Shown here one piece after another: positions 8,538 to 17,869 of a stretch of DNA of 64,000 bases. The DNA comes from Planosporangium spinosum (GTDB taxonomy: Bacteria > Actinomycetota > Actinomycetes > Mycobacteriales > Micromonosporaceae): NCBI RefSeq assembly GCF_049999945.1, contig NZ_JBLYUB010000008.1:186001-250000 (forward strand), written 5' to 3'. The position numbers were made by a program, and so were the translations under genes. The notes below the pieces were generated by a model. That model did no database searches and was not told the DNA's origin. It worked only from the letters and a program-made list of their open reading frames with translations. Position 1 is the first letter of the stretch, and every line of letters begins with the position of its first letter.

Positions 8538-9293
8538 CTAACGGGGGGCCATCCGCAAGGCGCCATCCATCCGGATGGTTTCGCCGTTGAGATAGTCATG
8601 TTCGACGATCATCGACACCAGACGGGCGTACTCCTCCGGACGGCACAGCCGCTGCGGGAACGGTACTCCGGCGGCGAGGCTGGCGCGGAAGTCGTCGCCG
8701 ATGGTCGCGAGCATGGGGGTATCCACGATGCCGGGAGCGATCGTGCATACCCGGATGCCGGTGCTGGCCAGGTCGCGGGCCAGCGGCAGGGTCAGGCCCG
8801 CGATGCCGGCCTTGGACGCGGCGTAGGCGGCCTGCCCGATCTGGCCTTCGAAGGCCGCCACCGAGGCGGTATTCACGATGATTCCCCGCTGCCCGTCGGC
8901 GTCCGGTTCGGTCTGCGCGATCGCCGCCGCTGCCCGGGAGGCAACGGTGAAACTACCGATCAGGTTGACCTCGATGACCCGGCGGAAAAGGCCGATGTCG
9001 TGCGGCCCGGACCGGCCGAGTACGCGCGCGGCGGTCGCGATGCCGGCGCAGTTCACCGCCACCCGCAGCGCCCCGAGGCCCGCCGCCTGGTCCACCGCCG
9101 CCCGTACCTGGTCTTCGTCGGTGACATCGGCGGCCACGAAGGTCACACCGTCGGCCGGCTCCGCCTTCTCAATCGCAGCGGGCAGATCCAGTGCCACGAT
9201 CGAGAATCCTTTTCCGGCGAGCTCCCGGGCGGTCGCGGCCCCCAGCCCGGAGGCGCCCCCGGTCACGAGCGCGACGCTGCCGTCAGCGCGCAT
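8538..9293 (-). CDS. SDR dehydrogenase resembling HSD17B10-type 3-hydroxyacyl-CoA dehydrogenase
   Basis: A 251-aa protein from the ATG at 9293. TGGASGLG binds NAD near residue 10, NCAGIA follows the central strand, and YAASKAGIAGL carries the catalytic Tyr-Lys. The C-terminal segment with GIVDTPM and HDYLNGETIRMDGALRM is typical of HSD10-like enzymes, which oxidise 3-hydroxy-2-methylacyl-CoA and similar substrates. Its start overlaps the stop of a 29-codon ORF (TGATG). With the acyl-CoA dehydrogenase and IcmF upstream it fits branched-chain acyl-CoA oxidation. Confidence 0.88.
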   Translation of the reverse strand: MRADGSVALVTGGASGLGAATARELAGKGFSIVALDLPAAIEKAEPADGVTFVAADVTDEDQVRAAVDQAAGLGALRVAVNCAGIATAARVLGRSGPHDIGLFRRVIEVNLIGSFTVASRAAAAIAQTEPDADGQRGIIVNTASVAAFEGQIGQAAYAASKAGIAGLTLPLARDLASTGIRVCTIAPGIVDTPMLATIGDDFRASLAAGVPFPQRLCRPEEYARLVSMIVEHDYLNGETIRMDGALRMAPR

Positions 9294-9382
9294 CACTTCA
9301 CCGCCGTCCGGTCGTCGACGACCCCGATGACCGGGGCGCTCCCGGCGAGGAGTTCCCCGCTGGTGCCTTCGAAGATATGCAT
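9293..9382 (-). CDS. 29-codon ORF coupled to the SDR gene
   Basis: ATG at 9382 is preceded by AGGAGAAGGG about nine bases upstream, and the frame runs 29 codons to a TGA whose last base is the first base of the SDR start (TGATG). The peptide begins MHIFEGTSGELLAGS and ends DDRTAVK, with no signal or membrane segment. It could be a coupling leader for the SDR gene or a remnant of a longer gene. The good ribosome binding site and exact overlap are the only support. Confidence 0.5.
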   Translation of the reverse strand: MHIFEGTSGELLAGSAPVIGVVDDRTAVK

Positions 9383-9648
9383 TGCCTTCGCCCTTCTCCT
9401 GTACCGTTCCATCCGTTGACCGTGGGTGTATCAGCAGTCGCCGAGCACTCGGACCGTGTCGGCGTCGACCCTTATGGCGTTTCCCGTGAGTAGCCGCCGG
9501 CGTGCGTCTACCGGCCGTACGGCAGCGGCAGCCTGGCCTCTTCGGGCCGGCCGATCGCGTCCATGCGCGCCTCGTCGCGGCGAACAATCGTCGTGGCCGA
9601 GCCGGTTTCCCGACCGTGAGGTCGCCTCGTGAGGCGCCCTGTGGCCAG

Positions 9649-10812
9649 TCATGCGCCCAGGAGGTGGCGGGCCATGACGATGCGCTGTATCTGGTTGGTG
9701 CCCTCGTAGATCTGGGTGATCTTGGCGTCGCGCATCATGCGTTCCAGCGGGTGGTCCTTGACGTAGCCGTAGCCGCCGAGCAGTTGCACCGCGTCGGTGG
9801 TGATCCGCATCGCCACGTCGGAGGCGTAGCACTTGGCCGCGGCGCCGAAGAACGACAGGTCGGGGTCTGCGCGTTCGGATTTGGCGGCGGCGGCGTACAC
9901 CATCTGCCGCGCCGCTTCGAGGGTCATGGCCATGTCGGCGAGCATGAACTGGATGCCCTGGAACTCCGCGACGGCCTTGCCGAACTGGCGGCGCTCCCTC
10001 ACATACGCGACGGCGTGGTCGAGAGCGCCCTGGGCGATGCCCAGGGCCTGGGCGCCGATCGTGACGCGCGTGTGGTCCAGGGTGCGAAGAGCGAGTTTGA
10101 GCCCTTCACCGACCTTGCCGACCCGGCGGTCGTCGCCGATGCGGACCTTGTCGAAGAACAGTTCGCGGGTGGGGGAGCCTTTGATGCCCAGCTTGCGCTC
10201 GGGCTCGCTGAAGGTGAAGCCCGCATCTCCTTCTTCCACGACGAACGCGGTGATGTTGCGGCCCCGTTGGCCGGCCGGGTCGGTCACGGCCAGCACCGTG
10301 TAGTAGTGGGAGACGCCCGCGTTGGTTATCCAGGACTTCTGTCCGGTCAGTACCCACCCGTCGCCGTCGGGCACGGCGCGGGTGCGCATGCTCGCGGTGT
10401 CCGAGCCGGCTTCGCGCTCCGACAGGCCGTACGAGAACATCGCCTCGCCGCGTGCCACCGCGGGCAGATAGCGCCGCTTGACCTCGTCCGAGGCGGCGAG
10501 GATGAGCGGCATCGTCCCGAGCTTGTTGACCGCCGGGATCAGCGAGGAGGACGCGCATACCCGCGCGATCTCCTCGATGACGATGCAGGTTGCCAGCGCG
10601 TCGGCGCCGACACCGTCGTACTCCTTTGCGATGTGCGGCGCGTGGAAGTCCGTCGCCCGCAGCGCGTCATAGGCCTCGATGGGAAACCGGGACCGCTCGT
10701 CGACGTCGGCCGCGTACGGGGCGATCTTGTTCTCCGCCACGACGCGGACCGCGGCGCGCAGGTCGTGGTAATCGTCGGGCAGGTGGAACAGGTCGAACCG
10801 GGCCGTGCGCAC
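9649..10812 (-). CDS. acyl-CoA dehydrogenase
   Basis: A 387-aa FAD-dependent acyl-CoA dehydrogenase of normal length with a GTG start. The FAD-binding middle segment GLSEREAGSDTASM, the flavin segment GQKSWITNAGVSHY and the C-terminal QLLGGYGYVKDHPLERMMRD are present. The catalytic glutamate lies in IYEGTNQIQR. The start is 12 bases after the icmF stop, so the two are in one operon. Partnership with IcmF suggests short or branched acyl-CoA substrates such as butyryl-, isobutyryl- or 2-methylbutyryl-CoA. The gene ends about 270 bases before the 29-codon ORF. Confidence 0.93.
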   Translation of the reverse strand: MRTARFDLFHLPDDYHDLRAAVRVVAENKIAPYAADVDERSRFPIEAYDALRATDFHAPHIAKEYDGVGADALATCIVIEEIARVCASSSLIPAVNKLGTMPLILAASDEVKRRYLPAVARGEAMFSYGLSEREAGSDTASMRTRAVPDGDGWVLTGQKSWITNAGVSHYYTVLAVTDPAGQRGRNITAFVVEEGDAGFTFSEPERKLGIKGSPTRELFFDKVRIGDDRRVGKVGEGLKLALRTLDHTRVTIGAQALGIAQGALDHAVAYVRERRQFGKAVAEFQGIQFMLADMAMTLEAARQMVYAAAAKSERADPDLSFFGAAAKCYASDVAMRITTDAVQLLGGYGYVKDHPLERMMRDAKITQIYEGTNQIQRIVMARHLLGA

Positions 10813-10824
10813 GGACGGACCCCC

Positions 10825-13800
10825 TCAGACGTTGCGGCGGTACTGGCCGCCGACCTCGAAGAACGCTTCGCTGATCTGTCCGAGTGAGCAGTAACGGACG
10901 GCGTCCATCAGCGCGTCGAAGACGTTGCCGCCGGTGGTGGCCGCGGTCTTGAGGCGTTCGAGGGCGGCGGGGGCCCGGTCGGCGTGCCGGGTGTGGAAGT
11001 CGGCGAGCCGGTCGAGCTGGGACTGCTTCTCGGCGTCGGTGCCGCGCGCCAGCTCGATGGCCTGCACCGGTTTGTCGGTGTCCTCGGCCAGGAAGGTGTT
11101 GACGCCGATGATGGGCAGCGAGCCGTCGTGCTTGCGGTGCTCGTACAGCATCGACTCGTCCTGGATGCGGCCGCGCTGGTAGCCGGTCTCCATCGCGCCG
11201 AGGACGCCGCCGCGGTCGGCGAGGCGGTCGAACTCGGCGAGGACGGCCTCTTCGACGAGGTCGGTGAGCTGGTCGACGATGAAGGAGCCCTGCAGCGGGT
11301 TCTCCGTGTCGGACAGGCCCCACTCGGCGTCGATGATCATCTGGATGGCCAGGGCCCGGCGCACCGACTGCGCGGACGGAGTGGTCACGGCCTCGTCGTA
11401 GGCGTTGGTGTGCAGGCTGTTGGCGTTGTCGTAGATCGCGCACAACGCCTGCAGGGTGGTGCGGATGTCGTTGAAGTCCATCTCCTGCGCGTGCAGCGAG
11501 CGGCCCGAGGTCTGGACGTGGTACTTGAGCTTCTGGGCGCGCTCGCCGGCGCCGTACCTGTCGCGCATCGCGATGGCCCAGATCCGGCGGGCGACCCGGC
11601 CGATGACGGTGTACTCGGCGTCCATCCCATTGGAGAAGAAGAACGACAGGTTGGGCGCGAAGTCGTCGACGTTCATGCCCCGGGCGAGGTACGCCTCGAC
11701 GTAGGTGAACCCGTTGGCGAGCGTGAACGCGAGCTGGCTGATCGGGTTCGCCCCGGCCTCGGCGATGTGGTAGCCGCTGATGGACACCGAGTAGAAGTTG
11801 CGCACCTGGTGGTCGATGAACCACTCCTGCATGTCGGCCATGCAGCGCAGGGCGAACTCGGTGGAGAAGATGCAGGTGTTCTGGCCCTGGTCCTCCTTGA
11901 GGATGTCGGCCTGTACGGTGCCCCGTACCGTCGCGCACGTCCGCGTCGCGATCGCCTGCCGCTCCTCCTCGCCCGGCTCGCGGCCGTGCTCGTCGACGAA
12001 CTTCTGTACCTGCTGGTCGATGGCGGCGTTGAAGAACATCGCCAGGATCGCCGGCGCCGGGCCGTTGATGGTCATCGACACCGAGGTGGTGGGGGAGCAC
12101 AGGTCGAAGCCGGCGTACAGCTCGCGCATGTCGTCGACGGTGGCGATGGATACCCCGGAGGTGCCGATCTTGCCGTAGATGTCGGGGCGCTTGTCGGGGT
12201 TGCGCCCGTAGAGGGTCACCGAGTCGAACGCGGTCGACAGCCGGGTCGCCGGCTGGCCGGCGGACAGCAGGTGAAAGCGGCGGTTGGTACGGAAGGCGTC
12301 GCCCTCGCCGGCGAACATCCGAGCCGGCGCCTCCTCGGTGCGCTTGAACGGGAACACCCCGGCGGTGAACGGGAAGTAGCCGGGCAGGTTCTCGCCGCGC
12401 AGGAAGCGCAGTAGTTCGCCCTCGTCGCCCGTGCGGGGCAGCGCCACCCGGGGCACCTTCGTGCCGGACAGGGTGGTGCGCGTGAGCGGGGTGCGGATCT
12501 CCTTGCCGCGGACGGTGTACACCTGCTCGTCGCCGTCGTAGCGGGCGCGCACCGCCTTCCACTGCGCCAGCAGTTCGCGCACGTCGCCGTGCAGGCTGGC
12601 CTCGGTGCGCTCCAGCAGCGCTTCCACCGACTTCGCCGCTTCGGGGTCTTGCGTAGACAGCAGGTCGCGGGTGGCGGCCAGGTGCTGGCGGCGCCGTACG
12701 AGGTCCACCTGCTCGGCGGTGGTGGCGTGGTAGCCGTGTACCGTCTGGGCGATCTCGGCGAGGTACCGTTCCCGGCCCGCGGGCAGTACCGACCGCAGTC
12801 CGGTCGACGTACGCCCGGCAACCGTCGGCAGCACGCCGGTGAACGCCGGCAGGCCGTGCTGGCCGAGCAGGTGCTTGAGCTGGTGGTACAGCGCGGTCAC
12901 GCCGTCGTCGTCGAAGCGGGCCGCGCTGGTACCGAACACCGGCATCTGCTGCCACGGAGTGCCGAACTGCTCGCGGTTGCGCACCAGTTGGCGGGCCACG
13001 TCGCGCAGCGCGTCCTCGGCGCCGCGGCGCTCGAACTTGTTGATGGCCACCACGTCGGCCAGGTCGAGCATGTCGATCTTCTCGAGCTGGCTGGGTGCGC
13101 CGAACTCGGGCGTCATCACGTACAGCGACACGTCGGCGAAGGGCACGATCGCGGCGTCGCCCTGCCCGATGCCGGGGGTCTCGACGATGACCAGGTCGTA
13201 GCCGGCGGCCTTGCAGGCGGCGACGATGTCGTCGAGGTGCGCGGGCACCTGGGCGCCCGGGGTACGCGTGGCCAGCGAGCGGAAGAAGGCCACGCCGGGG
13301 GTGATGCTGTTCATCCGGATCCGGTCACCCAGCAGTGCGCCGCCGCGGCGGCGGGTGGGGTCGACCGCGAGGACGGCGACCCGTACCTTGTCCTCGCTGT
13401 CGCGGCGCAGCCGGCGCACCAGTTCGTCGGTCAGCGACGACTTGCCCGATCCGCCGGTGCCGGTGAGGCCGAGCACCGGGACGGTGCGACCGTGGGCGGC
13501 GCGCCGCACGGCGGCGGCCAGGTCGGCGTCGGCGCCGGCCTCCAGCACGGTGATCGCTCGGGCGAGTGCGGCGTCGTCGCCGGCCAGCAGCGCGTCGATC
13601 TCGGGACGGTGAGCGGACAGGTCGACGTCGCAGTCGCGGATCAGCTCGTTGATCATCCCGGGCAGGCCGAGGCGCTGGCCGTCCTGCGGGCTGAAGATCC
13701 GCACCCCGCGCTCGGCCAGCAGCGCGATCTCGTCGGGCACGATGGTCCCGCCGCCACCGCCGAAGACCCGGACGTGCCCGGCCCCGCGCTCGGCCAGCCG

Positions 13801-14070
13801 CTCGACCAGGTAGCTGAAGTACTCGACGTGGCCGCCCTGGTAGGAGGAGACCGCCACGCCGTGCGCGTCCTCCTGCAGAGCCGCGGTCACCACCTCCTCC
13901 ACGCTGCGGTCATGGCCGAGGTGGACGACTTCGGCGCCCTGGCTCTGCAACAGGCGTCGCATGATCGTGATCGCCGCATCGTGCCCGTCGAACAGGCTGG
14001 CCGCGGTCACGAAGCGCACCGGGTGCACCGGGACGTGTAGGGCGGGGGAGGGCGGCTTCGACTCGCTCAT
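10825..14070 (-). CDS. icmF: fused isobutyryl-CoA mutase IcmF
   Basis: A 1081-aa protein from the ATG at 14070. A longer in-frame upstream extension is not supported by any domain. The N-terminal cobalamin-binding domain carries FDGHDAAI, whose histidine would bind cobalt. A MeaI-type GTPase follows, with P-loop GTGGSGKSS (about residue 203), ETPGIGQGD and NKFERR. The C-terminal part is the TIM-barrel mutase (IYGKIGTSGVS, FYSVSISGYHIAEAGANP). This order and length define IcmF, which interconverts isobutyryl-CoA and n-butyryl-CoA, and in some members isovaleryl- and pivalyl-CoA, using adenosylcobalamin and a built-in chaperone. No cobalamin riboswitch is apparent upstream. A divergent MarR regulator starts 106 bases away. 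Confidence 0.95.
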   Translation of the reverse strand: MSESKPPSPALHVPVHPVRFVTAASLFDGHDAAITIMRRLLQSQGAEVVHLGHDRSVEEVVTAALQEDAHGVAVSSYQGGHVEYFSYLVERLAERGAGHVRVFGGGGGTIVPDEIALLAERGVRIFSPQDGQRLGLPGMINELIRDCDVDLSAHRPEIDALLAGDDAALARAITVLEAGADADLAAAVRRAAHGRTVPVLGLTGTGGSGKSSLTDELVRRLRRDSEDKVRVAVLAVDPTRRRGGALLGDRIRMNSITPGVAFFRSLATRTPGAQVPAHLDDIVAACKAAGYDLVIVETPGIGQGDAAIVPFADVSLYVMTPEFGAPSQLEKIDMLDLADVVAINKFERRGAEDALRDVARQLVRNREQFGTPWQQMPVFGTSAARFDDDGVTALYHQLKHLLGQHGLPAFTGVLPTVAGRTSTGLRSVLPAGRERYLAEIAQTVHGYHATTAEQVDLVRRRQHLAATRDLLSTQDPEAAKSVEALLERTEASLHGDVRELLAQWKAVRARYDGDEQVYTVRGKEIRTPLTRTTLSGTKVPRVALPRTGDEGELLRFLRGENLPGYFPFTAGVFPFKRTEEAPARMFAGEGDAFRTNRRFHLLSAGQPATRLSTAFDSVTLYGRNPDKRPDIYGKIGTSGVSIATVDDMRELYAGFDLCSPTTSVSMTINGPAPAILAMFFNAAIDQQVQKFVDEHGREPGEEERQAIATRTCATVRGTVQADILKEDQGQNTCIFSTEFALRCMADMQEWFIDHQVRNFYSVSISGYHIAEAGANPISQLAFTLANGFTYVEAYLARGMNVDDFAPNLSFFFSNGMDAEYTVIGRVARRIWAIAMRDRYGAGERAQKLKYHVQTSGRSLHAQEMDFNDIRTTLQALCAIYDNANSLHTNAYDEAVTTPSAQSVRRALAIQMIIDAEWGLSDTENPLQGSFIVDQLTDLVEEAVLAEFDRLADRGGVLGAMETGYQRGRIQDESMLYEHRKHDGSLPIIGVNTFLAEDTDKPVQAIELARGTDAEKQSQLDRLADFHTRHADRAPAALERLKTAATTGGNVFDALMDAVRYCSLGQISEAFFEVGGQYRRNV

Positions 14071-14175
14071 GGCACTCCTGAACCGGGGCTGTCGAGGTGG
14101 CGCGGGATGGCGAAATAGTAGGACGGCCAAATATATGATGTCCACGAAATGTGACGTGTCCACTAGGATTGCCCC
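14071..14175. promoter_or_regulatory. divergent icmF-marR promoter region
   Basis: This 105-base gap holds an AT-rich island (CCAAATATATGATG, around 14130) in otherwise GC-rich DNA, flanked by GGAC and GTCC half sites (GGAC, 15 bases, GTCC). It must carry the promoters of both genes. Binding by the MarR protein is inferred from the arrangement only. Confidence 0.5.
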
Positions 14176-14682
14176 GTGCCCGCTCCCGACCGCCTGCCCA
14201 TGGACCCCATCGCCGAGGCGCGCCGCCAGTGGATCGCCCACGGCTGGGTGGACGCCGCGGACGGGATGGCGGCGGTCACGTCGCTCATGCGTGCCCAGCA
14301 GATCGCCCTCGCCCGCGTCGAGTCGGTCCTCCGCCGGCACGGCGTGACCTTCGCCCGTTACGAGGTGCTCATGCTGCTGTACTTCAGCCGCGCCGGGTCG
14401 CTGCCCATGGCCAAGATCGGCGAACGCCTCCAGGTGCACCCGACCAGTGTCACCAACGCCGTCGACCGGCTCGAATCCGCCGGACTCGTGCGGCGCACCG
14501 CGCACCCGACCGACCGCCGCGCCACGCTCGTCGAACTCCTCGACAACGGGCGGGAACTGGCCATGAAGGCGACCGAAGAACTCAATGCCGAGGTCTTCAG
14601 CACACCCGGCATCTCGCCGACGGGAGTCGGCTCGCTGATCGCGGTACTCACCGAGATGCGCCGCGGCGCCGGTGATTTCTGA
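14176..14682 (+). CDS. MarR family transcriptional regulator
   Basis: A 168-aa winged-helix regulator with GTG start. FARYEVLMLLYFSRAGSLPM leads into the recognition region IGERLQVHPTSVTNAVDRLESAGLVRR, and the wing is TAHPTDRRATLVELLDNG, a typical MarR wing with the conserved DRR. These proteins usually repress a divergent gene and release DNA on binding a ligand, here possibly an acyl-CoA. The divergent position makes the icmF operon its probable target. Confidence 0.88.
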   Translation: MPAPDRLPMDPIAEARRQWIAHGWVDAADGMAAVTSLMRAQQIALARVESVLRRHGVTFARYEVLMLLYFSRAGSLPMAKIGERLQVHPTSVTNAVDRLESAGLVRRTAHPTDRRATLVELLDNGRELAMKATEELNAEVFSTPGISPTGVGSLIAVLTEMRRGAGDF

Positions 14683-15085
14683 ATTGGGTCCGTCGGGACC
14701 GCCTGATCTTTAGGTGACGCCACATGTCACTGATGATCATGCGGTGACCGTCTCCGTGCGCGCCCGGCCTGCCGAGGTCACGAACTGCGGCTGCCGTACC
14801 AAACGGAGCCTGCTTCGACGCGGTGGTGACCCACGTCTACGACCTGCCGGGAGCGCAGGCGGCGTACCAATGTGCGCTCAAGCCCGCGCCGACGACTCGA
14901 GGTCTGGCTCAGTATCGACAACGAGTGTGAGTTGCGCGGTCCCAGCTCACCGGCTGCAGGCTTCCGCTCGGCACGGGCGCCTGCGGCCGGTGAGCGTTTC
15001 CCGACCGGGGGAAGTGGCTCGCGGGCGGGACCACAGCAGTTCGGGCCTTCAGCCTCGTGGCTCAAGGCTCCTCCCCGACGGGCGC
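14683..15085. other. intergenic stretch between convergent genes
   Basis: No gene is supported in these 400 bases between the marR stop and the flavoprotein stop. It contains one long hairpin (listed separately). A short minus-strand frame overlapping it has no recognisable motif. Confidence 0.5.
14945..14995. terminator. 17-bp hairpin between convergent genes
   Basis: The arms 14945-14961 (GCTCACCGGCTGCAGGC) and 14979-14995 are complementary over 17 positions, with one position that pairs as U-G in RNA from the plus strand. The loop is 17 bases. The position between convergent marR and flavoprotein genes suggests a bidirectional terminator. Confidence 0.65.
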
Positions 15086-16918
15086 CTATCTCGCGGCGGC
15101 GTCCTGCCCAGCAAGGTAACCGAAGGTGACTCCGAGGATGATCGTACCGCCGGCGCCACCGTAGAAGCCGTTGGTCGCCGCACCTCCGACGTTACCGGCG
15201 GCGTAGAGCCCGGGGATGACGGCGCCCCGGGGGTCGAGCACGCGCCCCTTGGCGTCGGTTCGCGGGCCTCCGATGGTGCCGATGGCGCTCGCCTCGACCT
15301 TAACCGCGTAGTACGGCGGCGTGTCGATCGGGCCGAGAGTCCCGCTCGGCGGGTTGTCGAGGCACGGTCGCATCATCCTGGTCAGCATTGGCACGAGCTG
15401 CTTGCGCATCCGCTCGGGGTTGCGGGCCCGCGCGATGCGCCCCATGACACGGCCGGCGATGGGGCCGATCGCCTTGGCGATCGCCAGGCGGGCGCGGTGG
15501 GCCCTCGACGGGGCCCAGGCGCTCGGGGAGTACGTGCCGAGGAAGACGTTGTGGTCACCGAAGAAACGTTCGAACGTGCTTGTGCCGCGGTTGAACCAGG
15601 GGTCGCGTCCCAGGGTGGCCTCGGGGTTGAACTCCCGGACCGTTCCGACGAGGCCCTCGGGGTCGATCCCGCACTTGCGGGCAAGTTCCTCCAGAGTGTC
15701 GGCGCGCACCACATTCGGCGGGTAGCTACCGCCGGGAGGCGCACTCAGGAAGCTGTAGTGCTGGTGGTAGTACTCGTCGAAGATCATCCAGACCGATGCG
15801 TTCGGCATCTCCCCCGTAGTGGGGTCGGCCTGCCGCATCACGGCACCCAGGTCGTTGTACGAGACCGCCTCGTTGGCGAACCGCTTGCCGCTGCTGTTCA
15901 CCATGATCGTGTGTGGCAGCGCCCGCTCGCCCTGAACGAGACGGCTGATCGGCGTCCCCTCCATCTCCTCGCCGGGCACCTGGATGCCGGGCATCCACCA
16001 GGCCTGGTCGATGGCGACGAGGTCGGCGCCGACCTCCTCGGCCATGCGCAGCGCGTCTCCGTAATGGCCTCTGGGACTGATCTGGATGGGGAACGAGGCC
16101 CCCAGGTGCTTCGCCGTGAAGTCGCCCGAACCTTCGAACCCACCGCTGGCGAGGATCACTCCCTTGGACGCCTGCACGATCTGCTCCCGGCCACCGGAGT
16201 CGACGGCCACGCCTGTGACTCCTGCCTTGCCGGTAAGGAGCCGCGTCGCACGAGCCTCAGTGCGCACGACGACCCCCTCCCGCAGACATCCTTCGAGGAA
16301 GGCGCCGACCATGGCGTAGCCGGCCATCCAGACGTTCTGGATCCCATTGATGACCCAAAGCGGCAGCGGGTTGCGTGCCATGCCGGACTTCTTCGGAGGG
16401 CGTACGAGCGCCGCAGCCTCACCCAGCACCTCAGGCGGGAATGGTCCGGGGAACAAGGACCGGTAGTTGGACGCCCCTGGGATGTCCGAGGTGTAGTCCG
16501 GCCACACCACGGGGATCCAGCTGAGGTATGTCCGCTCCTCGACGAAACGCGCGACCTTCGGAGCCGTGTCGATGAAGGCGTCGACGACCTCCGGGTCCAG
16601 GATCTGGTCGCGCCCCTGACCGAGGATGTAGGTGCGTGCCGCCTCAGGCGAGTCCGACGTCTTCAGCGTCTTGTAGGAGTACTGGTGGTTCGGCACCCAC
16701 ACGGCTCCACCCGAGATCGCCGAGGTGCCACCGAGCAACGGCTCCGACTCGAGCACCAGGACGCGGGCGCCCCGCACTGCGGCACTCAGGGCGGCCATGA
16801 GTCCTGAGGCTCCAGATCCGACCACGACAACGTCGACCTCGTCCGGGAGGCCGGCGTCTGCAACCGAACCGATGACGCCGCCTCCAGCGCCAACGTCCAT
16901 GTTCATCAGCGTCCTCAC
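15086..16918 (-). CDS. FAD-dependent dehydrogenase, 3-ketosteroid delta1-dehydrogenase-like
   Basis: A 610-aa member of the FAD-binding-2 (fumarate reductase/KstD) family. The N-terminal dinucleotide-binding segment VVVVGSGASGLMAAL (about residues 31-45), LLGGTSAISGGAVWVP, and the C-terminal IPGLYAAGNVGGAATNGFYGGAG are diagnostic. ATG codons at 16918 and 16906 are both possible starts. KstD enzymes introduce a C1-C2 double bond in 3-ketosteroids, and relatives dehydrogenate other cyclic ketones. A tyrosine in DTPPYYAVKV lies where KstD-type enzymes place catalytic residues. A variant of the shared regulatory motif lies 21 to 34 bases upstream. The substrate is uncertain. Confidence 0.85.
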   Translation of the reverse strand: MRTLMNMDVGAGGGVIGSVADAGLPDEVDVVVVGSGASGLMAALSAAVRGARVLVLESEPLLGGTSAISGGAVWVPNHQYSYKTLKTSDSPEAARTYILGQGRDQILDPEVVDAFIDTAPKVARFVEERTYLSWIPVVWPDYTSDIPGASNYRSLFPGPFPPEVLGEAAALVRPPKKSGMARNPLPLWVINGIQNVWMAGYAMVGAFLEGCLREGVVVRTEARATRLLTGKAGVTGVAVDSGGREQIVQASKGVILASGGFEGSGDFTAKHLGASFPIQISPRGHYGDALRMAEEVGADLVAIDQAWWMPGIQVPGEEMEGTPISRLVQGERALPHTIMVNSSGKRFANEAVSYNDLGAVMRQADPTTGEMPNASVWMIFDEYYHQHYSFLSAPPGGSYPPNVVRADTLEELARKCGIDPEGLVGTVREFNPEATLGRDPWFNRGTSTFERFFGDHNVFLGTYSPSAWAPSRAHRARLAIAKAIGPIAGRVMGRIARARNPERMRKQLVPMLTRMMRPCLDNPPSGTLGPIDTPPYYAVKVEASAIGTIGGPRTDAKGRVLDPRGAVIPGLYAAGNVGGAATNGFYGGAGGTIILGVTFGYLAGQDAAAR

Positions 16919-17869
16919 TCGTCTCGGTCGATCAAGTCATTTTCCTCATAATAAAAAGACGTCAGGGTCGCGTCAACGCCCCGAGGTTCGGCCCGCGACC
17001 ACTCCCGGGAGGCTCGCGCGAAGCGCTGGCCCCGTTCTTTCTGGCGCAGAATCGGCAGCCAGGACCCGCATTCAGGCCAACAAGCAGCAACCGCTCGGCT
17101 CGGCCCCTGAACCTCGTTGAGCGGCGGATCAAGCCGCTGTTCGAGGCCGGCTGGACGCTCGTTTGGGGACGACGGGTTCGATGCCGACGGGTCGTCCCGG
17201 AGTAACGGAGTGAGCAGCCAGAACGCAGCCAGGATCGCGAGCGAGACCAGCGACAGCAGGTCGAACCGCCGGCCGTACCCCACGAGAGGGATCACGCCGC
17301 CGAGGATCCAGGGCCCCAGACCCGCCGCGAGTTCGACGGACAGGAAGTACGTCGCGGCAGTCGCCGCCGTGTCCGACGGCGGGACGCCCCGCAGCACCAT
17401 CACCGGACCCACCTGGCGCACCCTGCCGCTGGCTGCTCCGCACAGCGCTCCCATCAGGGCGAAGCCCATGGTGTCCATCGCCGGTCCCATTAGGACGATG
17501 CCGACCGCCATCAGGACGAGGCCCCCGTACAGCAGCGGTCGCGTGCCGCGCCGATCGGCCGGTCTGCCCACCACCGGTCGTATGGCGAGCATGTGTGCGG
17601 AGTACGCCAGCCCGAAGAGCGACATGGCCGCCCCGAGCGGAACTACGCGGACGTCGATGAACCGATGGATCCCACGCGCCCGCGAGGTACGAGCCCGTGG
17701 CCGGACCGGTCGCCGGCAGCGATGCGTCGAATCTCCCGACCGGGTAGGTGACGGTGACCGGAACGATCATGGTGAAGTTCGGCGACATGCTCGCGTTGCC
17801 CGCCATGGCACACGCCAGGCTGCGCGTCCCCAGCCGGGGTCGCCGTACGTGCGCCGTCGTCGCCTCCAC
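16915..17869 (-). pseudogene. major facilitator superfamily transporter, broken
   Basis: The open 236-aa frame to 17625 encodes the MFS loop (RPVVGRPADRRGTRPLLYGG) followed by four to five hydrophobic segments, which is only part of a 12-helix transporter. Remnants of the first helix (NASMSPNFTMIVPVTVTYPVGRF) are in another frame near 17750-17820, so at least one frameshift separates them. The C-terminal tail after PLLRDDPSASN is unlike MFS proteins and runs up to the flavoprotein start. The product cannot be a working carrier. Confidence 0.7.
16939..16952 (-). promoter_or_regulatory. variant of the shared motif before the flavoprotein gene
   Basis: Read on the minus strand this is ATTATGAGGAAAAT, close to ATCATGAGAAAT found at 1148 and 18070. 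It lies 21 to 34 bases before the flavoprotein start, in an AT-rich patch (TTTTTATTATG). A CTGACG hexamer upstream could serve as a -35 element with the motif in the spacer, as at the kinase promoter. Confidence 0.4.

Noticed and set aside
10984..14040. Long plus-strand frames opposite icmF
   Set aside because: They lie wholly within icmF, whose domains and motifs are unambiguous, and show no motif of their own.
14071..14175. Cobalamin riboswitch before icmF
   Set aside because: The gap is only 105 bases and shows none of the B12-box-like sequence expected; it is too short for such a riboswitch.
14714..16807. 697-codon plus-strand frame opposite the flavoprotein gene
   Set aside because: It mirrors the codon pattern of the minus-strand gene, has no domain and is rich in arginine, histidine and proline, as expected for antisense of GC-rich coding DNA.
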